Source of the DNA: Pyramidobacter sp. YE332
GTDB taxonomy: Bacteria > Synergistota > Synergistia > Synergistales > Dethiosulfovibrionaceae
Reading direction: 5' to 3'
Assembly (NCBI RefSeq): GCF_033060595.1
Contig: NZ_CP133038.1
Span: 1,302,001-1,366,000 of the forward strand
Length of the DNA: 64,000 nucleotides
Part shown: positions 42,945-51,316 of the stretch, piece by piece
Layout of the letters: each line of letters starts with the position of its first letter
Position numbering within the stretch: the stretch's first letter is position 1
Translations under genes and position numbers: made by a program
Notes under the pieces: generated by a model
Seen by the model: the letters and a program-made list of their open reading frames with translations, nothing else
The model's database searches: none
What the model was told of the DNA's origin: nothing

Positions 42945-43760
42945 TCACAGGCTCTGCTTCAGCAGATCGAGATACAACAGTCCCATGACATTTGTGCTCG
43001 ACACGGCGACTTTTTTATCGTCTCCCAAATACTTGCCGATTTCCCTTTTGACCCTGTCCAGCTCTTTCTCTCCGTATTCAGGCCCGTAAAGCCAGCTCGT
43101 GTAGCGCAGATAGAAATTCTCCGGATCGACGCGTTCTTCTCGATGACTCACGTGTGTCCAAAAGTCAGGATAATAGCCGTCGGCCAACAGGAGGTTCATA
43201 AAATAGACGATGTCGCTGCCTCCGTGTGTGTGCGGCGCCCGTCCCAACCCCAGCGCGATCTTTTCCAGAAACAGGTCTTTGATTTTGAGCCACGAGCTGA
43301 TGAAGATCCCTTTTCGGGCCAGGCCGATAATCCTGGGATAATTCTCGTAGTATGAGATGACGGGACTGTTGGATATGAACACGTAGTCGTATTTTTTCTC
43401 GGGCGCAAAGTCCTGAAAAGCGGCGCTGTGAATGACGATCGAGGTTCCATCGTATCCAGACTGAGAAAGATGATCCCGCGCCTGCCTCACCATTTCCACG
43501 GAAGGCTCCAGCCCCTCGGCAAGAGCGCCTTCGTCGAGGAGCCTCTTCAGATAGCGTCCTGCCCCGCAGCCGATATCGATCACGCTGCGGCCTTTCAGCT
43601 CGGCTTTCGCCCTGAAAAGATCAAAAACTTGGTCGTTACCGGCATTGGACGAGATCTTTCGGAATTCGCGCACCCGTTTGTTCCACATGGCGTTGGATTT
43701 TTCCATGTCCTGCCGCGGTTTCGACAGTTTCCTGACGCAAATATCCTTTATGTCGTTCAT
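42945..43760 (-). CDS. Class I SAM-dependent methyltransferase
   Basis: 271 residues. SAM-binding motif I is VIDIGCGAGRYLKRLLDEG (about 61-79), followed by an acidic EGLEPSVEMV and DYVFISNSPVISYYENYPRI, placing it in the Methyltransf_11/25 type. The C-terminal 90 residues have no recognised domain. Substrate unknown. Composition is slightly AT-richer than the chromosome, and it stands next to an insertion element. Confidence 0.8.
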   Translation of the reverse strand: MNDIKDICVRKLSKPRQDMEKSNAMWNKRVREFRKISSNAGNDQVFDLFRAKAELKGRSVIDIGCGAGRYLKRLLDEGALAEGLEPSVEMVRQARDHLSQSGYDGTSIVIHSAAFQDFAPEKKYDYVFISNSPVISYYENYPRIIGLARKGIFISSWLKIKDLFLEKIALGLGRAPHTHGGSDIVYFMNLLLADGYYPDFWTHVSHREERVDPENFYLRYTSWLYGPEYGEKELDRVKREIGKYLGDDKKVAVSSTNVMGLLYLDLLKQSL

Positions 43761-44024
43761 CGCTTCATACCCCGCAAAAATTCTTCAGCAATTTTTCAAC
43801 GGAACCGCATAGGCCGCTCAAATTGTCCCCAAGGCTTTACTATAAACTTCGCCGTCTCCGCGCTTATCGCACGACAAAAGAGGCTTTCCTCGATTGCAGA
43901 GATCGGTCCTATTATATATTAAGCGGACTGCCTGTCAATCGTTCAAGCTCCGGTGCGAATCGAGGAACTTCTGAAAAGTCCGGCGGTCCAAGGCGGTATC
44001 TCTCGATTTCAGCTTATGGTCGCG

Positions 44025-44040
44025 ATTTTCCTCCAGGCAT
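44025..44040 (+). repeat. Target-site duplication, left copy (ISNCY-like element)
   Basis: ATTTTCCTCCAGGCAT, identical to 45624-45639 and directly abutting the inferred end of the element. Perfect identity implies recent insertion. Confidence 0.85.
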
Positions 44041-44155
44041 GTCAATAGCCAATAAAAATGTCACCATAACTGCTCATTGAAAAAGTCACCCCCTCACACT
44101 CCCATCACAGCAAGACACCTCGAAAGAACTCCCCATCGTGCCGCCATAACAACGT

Positions 44156-45540
44156 CTACGCGAACGTACGTTTATCCCGACATGTGCTATGATATCCCTG
44201 CCTTTTGACGACGCCATGCCGCCAAGGGTGGTCCGGAGCGGGCTTGTGCGCTTTCACAAGCCCGCTTTTCCGTTTCTTTGCCGATGCCTCATCGGAGTTG
44301 ACTCGTTTTTGACTTTCAACCTCCTTCATCTCGATCCGTCTGCCCTTGGAAACACCCCAGATCCGCCCGGTCGACGTTTCACGCACCTCAACCGTCGTTT
44401 TGGCCATCCCGAGACAATCGTCCGCCGCCGGAACGTACCGACGACCTCCGTAGGAGATCATGCCGCCGTGATCCGTCCTGCGAGATTCGCGACGCGCAAA
44501 GAGAAAATCCAAATCGACTTTTCCTTCCGGCTTCACATAAACGTCCTCTCCCTCAGCCGGATTGACGGCAAACTTCCGATTGTGCCTGGCGATGAGCTTG
44601 GGCAAAACCTCGTTGGCCGCCGTGATATCCGAGACGCCAAGCAGCCTCAGCTCCCCCGGCAGCCTGTCCTGCATCGTGTTCCAAAGACGTTCGACACGCC
44701 CCTTCGCCTCCGGCGTCAAGGCAAAGATCTGCCCGATCCCAAGATCCTTCAGCCCCCGTCCGAAACAACTTAACGGCTCCCCTTCCTCGCCTCATTCCCT
44801 TCATTTTCTTCATTCCTTCCATTCCCTTCATTCCTTCCATTCCCTTCATTTTTTTCATTCCCTTCGATCCGATCCTCATCATCCTGCGCCCGTGCCTTTG
44901 GAGAGCGGAAAATCGTATGCCGGTCGCTGTAAATCGCCATCGGCAGCCCATACCCCTCGATCCCCATCCCCAGCGCGGCGACATAGCCCGCCATACATTC
45001 GTTCTCAGTGAAACAGGCGCCAGTCACGATCCCCGTCGCATCGTCAATATAAGCGTGCAGCGTCGCACGCCCGTTCCCCCTGCCAAACCATTCAAACGAC
45101 GTGGCGTCAGTCTGCCACAACATCCCCGCGGCCACCTTCCGCGGTCGGGAACGGTGAAGCTTCGGCCGCCGCCGCACACTCTTCTTGCTCCTGATCCCCT
45201 CGTCCTTCAGAATGCGGACGACACTCGAACGACTGATCCCGATCCCCTCCCGTTCGTTCAGGCATTCCGCAAAGTGAGAGAAGTTGAAATCGTAATAGAC
45301 CTCCTCATACGCCTTCAGCACCGACTCCCGAACCTCATCTCCGATCCTGCGCCGAGACGTTCTGCCGCGGTTGCCGTGAACAAGCCCCGCCGCCCCTTGA
45401 GCGACGAACCTCTTCTTGATCCTGATGATTTGCCGTTGACAGAGCCCCAGCTTTTCCGCCGCCTCCCTGTTCGTCATGCGTCCGTCGACAAGCGCTCCGA
45501 TAATCCTGATACGATCCAGTTCCTTTTGTGACAATGTCAT
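44156..45540 (-). pseudogene. ISNCY-like transposase, frameshifted
   Basis: The N-terminal part reads from the ATG at 45540 (MTLSQKELDRIRIIGALVDG, with CAGGAG upstream) through an HTH region (TNREAAEKLGLCQRQIIRIKKRF) and an integrase core (LWQTDATSFEWFG, AYIDDATGIVTGACF, YSDRHTIF), and stops at 44770. The C-terminal part (LSCFGRGLKDLGIGQIFALTPEAKGRVERLWNTMQ onward, ending at 44156) continues in the -1 frame. The break follows eight 9-bp repeats (44794-44865) that insert an (x-x-Asn)8 tract where normal transposases have a short charged linker. As it stands the protein is not made in one piece, unless by frameshifting in the G-rich run near 44780. Confidence 0.8.
44794..44865 (-). repeat. 9-bp tandem repeat, eight copies, inside the transposase
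   Basis: On the minus strand eight units of the GAAGGGAAT / GGAAGGAAT type, coding for Glu-Gly-Asn, Glu-Lys-Asn or Gly-Arg-Asn triplets. Unit length is a multiple of three, so copy-number changes would not shift the frame. Confidence 0.85.
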
Positions 45541-45623
45541 TCGCTCCTGTTTCATGAACGGTATTATCTCAGAGTGACATTTTCTTGGAACAGTTATGGG
45601 TGACTTTATCACTGAACAACGAC

Positions 45624-45639
45624 ATTTTCCTCCAGGCAT
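45624..45639 (+). repeat. Target-site duplication, right copy (ISNCY-like element)
   Basis: Identical to 44025-44040. Its last base is the first T of the helicase -35 element TTGACA. Confidence 0.85.
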
Positions 45640-45667
45640 TGACAAACACGCATGAAACGATCATAAT
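45639..45667 (+). promoter_or_regulatory. Promoter of the DEAD-box helicase
   Basis: Consensus TTGACA (45639-45644), 17-nt spacer, CATAAT (45662-45667). The transcript would have a leader of about 105 nt before the GTG start, as is common for cold-shock helicases. The insertion element ends 15 bp upstream. Confidence 0.8.
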
Positions 45668-45777
45668 TGTTTCCTTTGACGCGATTTCAGCGTCATGATT
45701 CAGGGATGAAACGCCAAGGGCGGCTCGCGGTGGGCGGTCCTTTGGGAATCCCTTGCGATTCTGGGAGGAATTACGAA

Positions 45778-47559
45778 GTGACCGCAGCAAGTTTTAGAGA
45801 TTTCAATCTGCCCGAGAGTTTTCTCGCCGCTCTCGATCAACGAGGCTTTACGACGCCGACGCCGGTTCAGGCGCAGGTGCTGTCGCAGCCCAATCTGGAC
45901 ACGGACATGGTCGTGCAGGCGCGCACGGGTTCCGGCAAGACGCTGGCTTTTCTTCTGCCGCTGCTGAACGAACTCGAAGGCGGCGGCAAAAAGCCCCGCC
46001 TGCTGGTGCTCTCGCCGACGCGCGAGCTGGCCATGCAGAACGCCGGCGAATCGGAATTTTTAGGCCACATCAGAGGCATCGCCACGGCAAGCATCGTCGG
46101 CGGCATGAGCATGGAGCACCAGATCTTCCAGCTCCGGCGCGGCGCCTCGGTCGTCGTCGGCACGCCGGGACGCGTCCTCGATCATATCCGCCGCGGCACG
46201 CTCGACCTGAGCGATATCGAAACGCTGGTTCTCGACGAGGGCGACAACATGCTCGACATGGGGTTCCGCGACGAGCTGGAAGCGATCCTCGAAGCCGCCG
46301 TGAACCGCAAAAAGACTTGGCTTTTCTCGGCGACGATGCCCGACTCGGTGTTTTCGCTCTGCAAGCGCTATCTCAAGGAGCCGTTGCGGCTGGAACTGAA
46401 CCACGAGGAGGAGCAGCACGAAGACATCGTGCACCGCGTGTATCTGGTGCCTTCGCGTCAGCGCATGGAAGCGCTGGTCAACATCCTGCTGTGGGAGAAG
46501 CCGGCGCTCTGCCTGATATTCTGCCATACCAAGACCGATACGGGAGAAGTGGCGGGGCGTCTTCAGGAAGAAGGCCTGATGGCTCTGGCCCTGAACGGCG
46601 ACATGACGCAGCGCGAACGCAGCAACGCCTTGGAATCTTTCCGCACCGGGCGCATCCCCATTCTGGTCGCCACCAACGTGGCCGCCCGCGGGCTGGACGT
46701 GCAGGGCGTCAGCCACGTGATCCAGCTGGGCCTTCCCGACAGCATGGAGACCTTCGTGCACCGCTCCGGACGCACCGGGCGGGCCGGTCACGAAGGCAGC
46801 AACCTGTTGCTGCTGACGCCGCAGGAATCGGGACGCTTCAAGTTCATGATCCGCAGCTCCGAGATGAAGGTCGAATGGCTGAAAGTCCCCGACATTCAGG
46901 AGATCAGCGTCATTCAGCGCGAACGCCGCGAAGAATCGCTGCTGGAGCTCGTTCCCGCGCCGGAGATCCGCGCCTGGGCCGAGTCGCTCCTCGAACGCAG
47001 CGACGACGCCGCGGATCTGGCGGCCAAGCTGCTGTCGGTCGTGGTCAAGGACATCCCCACGGGTTACTCCCTGAGGGATTCGCTCCAGCGCGAGCTCGAC
47101 CAGCGCCGCGAGCGCGCCGCCGCGCGCCGTGAAGGCCGCGTCGGTTCCCGCTTCGACGGCGAACGGCGCGGCATCGGCGCGGAACGCGCGCGCTTTCGCG
47201 GGCAAGGCCTTTCCATCCGCATCGCCAAGGGACGGAACGACCAGGAATGGTCCGTGGGGCGGATCTTGGGCGCGCTGTGCGCGGCGCTCGGCGTCAGCCG
47301 CGACGAGATCGGCAACATCAAAATGCGCGACTCGCACACCGAGGTGGAGCTGAGTCCCGCGGCGATCGCCAGCCTCGACGACGGCGGACGGCGGCGGCTG
47401 ATCGACCGCGGCTTGATCTCCGGAGGCTCCGGCGAACCCCAGCCCCGCTTGGGCGGCCCGCGCCGCGAGCGCCGCTTCGATCGTTCCGGCGAACGTCTCG
47501 GCAAAAGGAATTTCGAGCGCGCTTCGGAGCGCCGTCCTCGATACGGGCGCGACGCTTAA
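45778..47559 (+). CDS. DEAD-box RNA helicase, CsdA/DbpA-like
   Basis: 593 residues from a GTG at 45778 with GGGAGGAA at 45763-45770; the frame is open upstream but lacks a ribosome site. Motifs in order: Q-motif FTTPTPVQAQ, motif I ARTGSGKT, LSPTRELA, TPGRVLDH, DEGDNMLDMGF (DEGD in place of DEAD), SAT, ARGLDVQGVSHV, HRSGRTGRAG. The C-terminal part holds a CsdA/DbpA-type RNA-binding domain (WSVGRILGALCAALGVSRDEIGNIKMRDSHTEVEL) and an Arg/Gly-rich tail. It likely remodels ribosome precursors or mRNA in the cold. Confidence 0.93.
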   Translation: MTAASFRDFNLPESFLAALDQRGFTTPTPVQAQVLSQPNLDTDMVVQARTGSGKTLAFLLPLLNELEGGGKKPRLLVLSPTRELAMQNAGESEFLGHIRGIATASIVGGMSMEHQIFQLRRGASVVVGTPGRVLDHIRRGTLDLSDIETLVLDEGDNMLDMGFRDELEAILEAAVNRKKTWLFSATMPDSVFSLCKRYLKEPLRLELNHEEEQHEDIVHRVYLVPSRQRMEALVNILLWEKPALCLIFCHTKTDTGEVAGRLQEEGLMALALNGDMTQRERSNALESFRTGRIPILVATNVAARGLDVQGVSHVIQLGLPDSMETFVHRSGRTGRAGHEGSNLLLLTPQESGRFKFMIRSSEMKVEWLKVPDIQEISVIQRERREESLLELVPAPEIRAWAESLLERSDDAADLAAKLLSVVVKDIPTGYSLRDSLQRELDQRRERAAARREGRVGSRFDGERRGIGAERARFRGQGLSIRIAKGRNDQEWSVGRILGALCAALGVSRDEIGNIKMRDSHTEVELSPAAIASLDDGGRRRLIDRGLISGGSGEPQPRLGGPRRERRFDRSGERLGKRNFERASERRPRYGRDA

Positions 47560-47568
47560 ACAAAAGCG

Positions 47569-47611
47569 CAGGAGCCGTTTTGCTTTTTAGAGCGAAAACG
47601 GCTCCTGTTTG
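47569..47611 (+). terminator. Terminator after the helicase gene
   Basis: CAGGAGCCGTTTT (47569-47581) pairs with AAAACGGCTCCTG (47595-47607), then TTTGTTT. Confidence 0.8.
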
Positions 47612-47736
47612 TTTCTCCCGTTTTGATTTTCAGCGCCCCAAGCGAGTATAATGGACGGGAATTATGAAGAAGAAGCGGCGCGATCGTCGCATTTCCGCCG
47701 ACGGGAGCGTACATTTTTCGAGAAGGAGTTTTTTCC

Positions 47737-48105
47737 ATGGAATTCGATCCGGAAACTATGAAAATTCACATCTGCAAAAAATGCAAGGGATTGGGATTTG
47801 GCATCGACCTGAAGGGTAACCGCTTCAATTGTTCCGAGTGCAACGGAACGGGGCGCATTCTCGTCAAGACGCTCAAGGAGGAGTTCACGCTCGACAGTCT
47901 GAGCGAGAATCTCTCTTTCGACAAGGAAACGATGAAAGTCCGCGTCTGCAAATCCTGCGGCGGCCTGGGCAGCATCAATTACGGCGTCGAAGAGCGCGAA
48001 TGCGAGGACTGCCACGGCACGGGACGGATCATCGAACAGAAGATCCTTACGGAATACCAGCTGCATCACGTCGACGGGATCGCCGCCGCCGAAGAGAAAG
48101 CATGA
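47737..48105 (+). CDS. Zinc-binding protein with four CxxCxGxG-type motifs
   Basis: 122 residues. Four motifs of the DnaJ zinc-finger type: CKKCKGLGF, CSECNGTGR, CKSCGGLGS and CEDCHGTGR, in two pairs separated by about 40 residues that repeat the sequence F-D-x-E-T-M-K-(I/V). So the protein is a duplication of one two-motif unit. There is no J domain or substrate domain, unlike DnaJ. GAGAAGGAG precedes the ATG. It may be a small zinc chaperone or adaptor; function unknown. Confidence 0.8.
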   Translation: MEFDPETMKIHICKKCKGLGFGIDLKGNRFNCSECNGTGRILVKTLKEEFTLDSLSENLSFDKETMKVRVCKSCGGLGSINYGVEERECEDCHGTGRIIEQKILTEYQLHHVDGIAAAEEKA

Positions 48106-48176
48106 ACGTTCGGGGAGCCGTTTTGCTTTAAACCGCGAAAAAATGCGAAAGACGACGCCCAACCGCTAAAAACAGC

Positions 48177-48204
48177 TTGCTTTGTTCACAAGCTGTGCTA
48201 TACT
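48177..48204 (+). promoter_or_regulatory. Promoter of the 6S-like RNA
   Basis: TTGCTT (48177-48182), 16-nt spacer and TATACT (48199-48204); start expected near 48211. Confidence 0.65.
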
Positions 48205-48210
48205 TTTCGT

Positions 48211-48413
48211 AATGATAAAGTCTACCTGCGGTGTTCGTGATCTTGGCTTTCGTCTTGAGCCAACACCTGTCGTCCGGTGAAGAGAGGCTGCGGCCGTCGT
48301 GGCGGTCGGGCAATCTTCCATTTCTAGCGGAACGGGTCAAGACTGCCGCGACACGGCACTGTGGGCCCAGTTTATCGAAAAAGAGAGAACTCTCAGGGGG
48401 TTCCCTCTTTTTT
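48211..48413 (+). ncRNA. Structured RNA, probably 6S RNA
   Basis: About 200 nt between a good promoter and a terminator (AGAGAGAAC/GTTCCCTCT, then seven T). No ORF with a ribosome site lies in it. Ends can pair: GATAAA (about 48214) with TTTATC (48371-48376), TGCGGTGT with ACACGGCA (one mismatch), and TCTTG with CAAGA further in, so the molecule is a long interrupted rod with internal bulges, as 6S RNA is. The 5' GGTGTTCG block is also like 6S. 6S RNA binds sigma-70 RNA polymerase in stationary phase. An alternative is an attenuator leader of the HAD gene 57 nt downstream. Confidence 0.55.
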
Positions 48414-48469
48414 TGTATCCAGCGCCGACGGAACATAAAATCTTTTCGATACAAACAGGAAGTGAGACA

Positions 48470-49462
48470 ATGAGTTCCCCCTATATCCATCTCGATCAAA
48501 TCCGCGGGGTCGTTTTCGACTGGGACGGCGTCATTGCCGAGAGCAGGCTCGATTTCGCCCCGATCCGGGAAAAATACTTCGGCGGACGGCGCGTTCCTCT
48601 GCTGGAGACGGCGGCGGAGATGCGCGAGCCTCTCAGAACCGAGCTCATGAACGCCATCAGGGACGAAGAGATGCGAGGCGCCGCACGTTCCGCCGCGATC
48701 GCCGGCGCTTTCGATCTCGTCAGCCTGCTCGACGGACGCCGCATTCCTTGGTGCGTCGTGTCGCGAAACTGCCGCGAATCCATCGAACGCGCCGCCCAAA
48801 GCATTGGCTTCAGGCTGCCGCCGCAGACCTTCGGGCGCGAAGCCCGCCACGTCAAACCGGATCCGCGAGCGCTGACCGACGCGGCAGCGTCCATCGGCGT
48901 GCCCGCTTCCCAGTGCCTCGTCGTCGGCGACTACCTTTACGAGCTGCTTGCAGCGCGGCGTGCCGGCATGCGCTGCGTTCTCGTGAACAACTGCTCCGAT
49001 CCCGAATGCGCCGCGCTGGCCGACGCGACTTTCGCCACAATGCACGCTCTCGCCAGGGGCTTGGTCGAGGCACAGGCTCTTGTGCCATGGGAATACCGCC
49101 GGTTCGTGCGGGATAACGGTCGGCGGGCGCTCGAAAGGATGCACGGACAGTCCGTTCATGTCGACGTTTTCCTCTCGCCGCGCTGTTTGTCTCTGCTGGG
49201 AGATTTGGCCGCGGCGGGGCTCGGAGAGATCACCGTAAACGCCGGCCGCACCGTGAGCCCCGCAGAGCTGGAGGGGCACCCCCTGCTCAGTCCTCTTTGG
49301 CTGGGAATGCCTGTCGTGCAGGCGTTAATCTCGATATTTGCCGTTCATTACCCGCTGCTGCACGTTGCCGCGGGGCAGGCGGGGCGTCCGCTCTCTTCCG
49401 TTGTCAGCGCCCAAAATTTCGCGGCGGAAATCTCCCGCGGCTCATCGGCGGGCTCACCATAA
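48470..49462 (+). CDS. HAD-superfamily hydrolase with extra C-terminal region
   Basis: 330 residues from the ATG at 48470; weak AGGAAGTGAG upstream. HAD motif I is FDWDGVIAES (about 16-25), motif II VVSRN, motif III/IV KPDP...CLVVGDYLYEL (GDxxxD-like with Tyr/Glu changes). The first 200 residues are the HAD domain, probably a phosphatase. The last 110 (from WEYRRFVRDNG) are not recognised and include a hydrophobic ISIFAVHYPLLHVAAG. Substrate unknown. Confidence 0.75.
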   Translation: MSSPYIHLDQIRGVVFDWDGVIAESRLDFAPIREKYFGGRRVPLLETAAEMREPLRTELMNAIRDEEMRGAARSAAIAGAFDLVSLLDGRRIPWCVVSRNCRESIERAAQSIGFRLPPQTFGREARHVKPDPRALTDAAASIGVPASQCLVVGDYLYELLAARRAGMRCVLVNNCSDPECAALADATFATMHALARGLVEAQALVPWEYRRFVRDNGRRALERMHGQSVHVDVFLSPRCLSLLGDLAAAGLGEITVNAGRTVSPAELEGHPLLSPLWLGMPVVQALISIFAVHYPLLHVAAGQAGRPLSSVVSAQNFAAEISRGSSAGSP

Positions 49463-49463
49463 A

Positions 49464-49517
49464 AAAAGCGGGAAGTTTGCGTCGTCGAAACAACGCGGCG
49501 CAAACTTCCCGCTTTTA
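49464..49517. terminator. Bidirectional terminator
   Basis: AAAAGCGGGAAGTTTGCG and its complement CGCAAACTTCCCGCTTTT with A/T runs on both sides, between the converging HAD and DUF218 genes. Confidence 0.8.
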
Positions 49518-50294
49518 TTGATCCTGTTTCTCATAGCGTGAACGGAACCAGTCCCTCAGAAGCGCCAGCGTTTCGCGCCAGGCCATCGAGGTCAGCTCCA
49601 GGCCCCGGCAGGTCGGCACGAAGTTCACCGGGCGCCAGGGCACGTTCCGCACGAGGCTGGGCGCAGGCGAAGGGACGACCTCGAAATCAGGCATGAATTT
49701 TTTCGCCCAGCGCAGAGCCCGCGCCATATGAAAACGGTCCGTGACGAGAAAGACCTGCGGGCGCGGACGCTCGTCGGGATACAGCCTTCGCAAAAAAACG
49801 GCGCTCTCGCGCAGATTGCCCTCGGTATTCAAGGAACGAGTTTCCAGAAGCACTTTTTCCCGAGGCGGCGAATCCCGCAGCCATCGCGCCATCAACGGCG
49901 ACTCGATGCCCGAAAGCAGGAGCTTCGCGTCTCCGCAGCGCGATAAAATTTCTCTCGCTGTCCGCAGACGCCGCTGCGAAGAAACGGAGGGCTGATACGT
50001 CTGTCCTTCGGCGACCGTGCCGCCGCCGAGCACAAGCACGACGGCCGAACGGCCGCCGCTCCCTTCCTTTGCTTCCGGCGTCAGAGCTTCCAAAAAGGCA
50101 AGCATCTTTTTGCCGCAGAAATCAGTGCACGAAAAAGCGAAAAGCAGCGTCAGCAGCCCCCACAGGACGCGCCGCTTTGCGCGCCCCTCCGCCGCCGGGA
50201 TCAGAAGCAAAAAGAACGACGCCGCCAGGAACAGTCCCAGCGGCGACAGCAGGGCGATGATCAGCGTCGACTGAAAGAAAGACCACTGACTCAT
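49515..50294 (-). CDS. YdcF/SanA-like DUF218 membrane protein
   Basis: 259 residues. Two N-terminal membrane helices (STLIIALLSPLGLFLAASFFLLLIP, VLWGLLTLLFAFSCTDFCG) and a DUF218 domain from about 83: AVVLVLGGG, RLRTAREILSRC, LLLSG, TEGNLRESAVFLRRL, VFLVTDRFHMARAL. DUF218 proteins are linked to envelope or peptidoglycan processes (SanA, ElyC), mechanism unsettled. Its ATG overlaps the stop of the GntR gene (ATGA at 50294-50291), so the two are translated together. Confidence 0.85.
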   Translation of the reverse strand: MSQWSFFQSTLIIALLSPLGLFLAASFFLLLIPAAEGRAKRRVLWGLLTLLFAFSCTDFCGKKMLAFLEALTPEAKEGSGGRSAVVLVLGGGTVAEGQTYQPSVSSQRRLRTAREILSRCGDAKLLLSGIESPLMARWLRDSPPREKVLLETRSLNTEGNLRESAVFLRRLYPDERPRPQVFLVTDRFHMARALRWAKKFMPDFEVVPSPAPSLVRNVPWRPVNFVPTCRGLELTSMAWRETLALLRDWFRSRYEKQDQ

Positions 50295-50974
50295 GGGCGG
50301 AGCGGAAGACGTTCGGAAGTATGCGTGTTCAAGTAAGCCTCGAGGCGCGCCCGGCTCATGCGTATGTGAGCCCTCATGGCCTCGCGCACCCTTCTCTCGT
50401 CGCGGTCCAGAAGCGCTTCGATGATCTCCACATGCCCCTCGGCAAGGTGCCTGATGTACTCGGTGTCGCCCAGCGAATACGGACGATACAGGTTGATCAC
50501 ATCCACCAGCTCCTGCAGCGAATTCATCAGGAAACGGTTGCCGGACGACTGATACAGGAAGGCGTGGAAACGGCGGTCCTCTTCCAAATACTTTTGCGGA
50601 TCCGTATCGTTGCCCATGTGTTTGAAAATTTCGAGAAACTCTTTCAGCTCCTTTTCCGGAGGGTTCACCGACACCAGCGCCGCCGCGAACATTTCCAAGT
50701 CCTCGCGCAGCTCGTAGAGCGCCCCCGCGTCGCTGATCGACGGCAGGGAGACGTAGGCCCCCTTGCGTGGCGTCAGCGTTACCAGCGAAGTCTTCGCCAG
50801 CTGACGGATCGCTTCGCGCACCGGCGTCCGCGACACGGCCATTTTTTCCGCCAGCTCGACTTCGGAAAGTTTTTCCCCCGGCTTGATGATACCGCTCACA
50901 ATAGCCTGCTTGATCTTCTCGTAAACGATCTGACGAAGATCCATGTTCTTCGCCGGATGAAGCGGATTATACAT
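50291..50974 (-). CDS. GntR/FadR family transcriptional regulator
   Basis: 227 residues from the ATG at 50974, with GGGGTG upstream. An N-terminal GntR helix-turn-helix (QIVYEKIKQAIVSGIIKPGEKLSEVELAEKMAVSRTPVREAIRQLAKTSLVTLTPRKGAYV) and an all-helical FCD ligand domain (LREDLEMFAAALV, DRRFHAFLYQSSGNRFL, HVEIIEALLDRDERRVREAMRAHI). FCD proteins usually sense organic or amino acids. The M20/membrane operon at 52245-54926 is the nearest catabolic target; a TTTTGT-N5-ACAAAA palindrome sits in its promoter. Confidence 0.92.
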   Translation of the reverse strand: MYNPLHPAKNMDLRQIVYEKIKQAIVSGIIKPGEKLSEVELAEKMAVSRTPVREAIRQLAKTSLVTLTPRKGAYVSLPSISDAGALYELREDLEMFAAALVSVNPPEKELKEFLEIFKHMGNDTDPQKYLEEDRRFHAFLYQSSGNRFLMNSLQELVDVINLYRPYSLGDTEYIRHLAEGHVEIIEALLDRDERRVREAMRAHIRMSRARLEAYLNTHTSERLPLRP

Positions 50975-51099
50975 GATCATCACCCCATCATATAGAAGCA
51001 ACGCTTTGCAACCTTTATTTATGATTATACAAAAAACATTGAGCCGCCGCAATCATGAAATCTGCACGAAGTCACGCTGAAAACGCGGCGTTTTCCTGA

Positions 51100-51257
51100 T
51101 AATACTCTTTCTTAATTAAAAGGCCGAACGCGAGGGCGCTGCGGGAGAGATTCACAAAGCGAGCTGCGCAGACCGCGCAGCGGTCGAGGGAGTCCCGAGC
51201 GACTGAACTCCTCCGGAGCGCCCGGGAAACTATGTTAATACTTTCCATCAAGAATTA
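51100..51257 (+). repeat. Dispersed structured repeat, copy B
   Basis: About 158 bp similar to 40540-40694. It folds the same way: GGGCGCT (51134-51140) with AGCGCCC near 51218-51224, a GGGAG/CTCC extension, an inner GTCG...CGAC stem where copy A has GCCG...CGGC, and an extra GCTGCGC/GCGCAGC hairpin. An IS5-family element is inserted right at its 3' end (TA at 51256-51257). Confidence 0.7.
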
Positions 51258-51316
51258 GGGCTTGTTTAAAAAACGTCAAAGTTGCCTAAATCGATCCAAT
51301 CGCTTAAACTTTTCTC

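Larger units (their letters stand above)
44041..45623 (-). mobile_element. ISNCY-like insertion sequence, 1583 bp
   Basis: Bounded by 16-bp perfect direct repeats and imperfect long terminal inverted repeats: left GTCAATAGCC...AATGTCACC-ATAACTG...AAAGTCAC and right (reverse complement) GTCGTTGTTC...AAGTCACCCATAACTG...AATGTCAC. It carries one transposase gene, frameshifted, on the minus strand. The transposase type (HTH start, integrase core, C-terminal RVERLWNTMQDRLPGEL) fits ISNCY/IS1202-like elements, which are known for long target duplications. It landed one base into the -35 of the helicase promoter. Confidence 0.85.

Noticed and set aside
44553-44984. Third-frame ORF across the 9-bp repeat in the insertion element
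   Set aside because: The repeat is open in several frames; only the other two frames carry transposase motifs.
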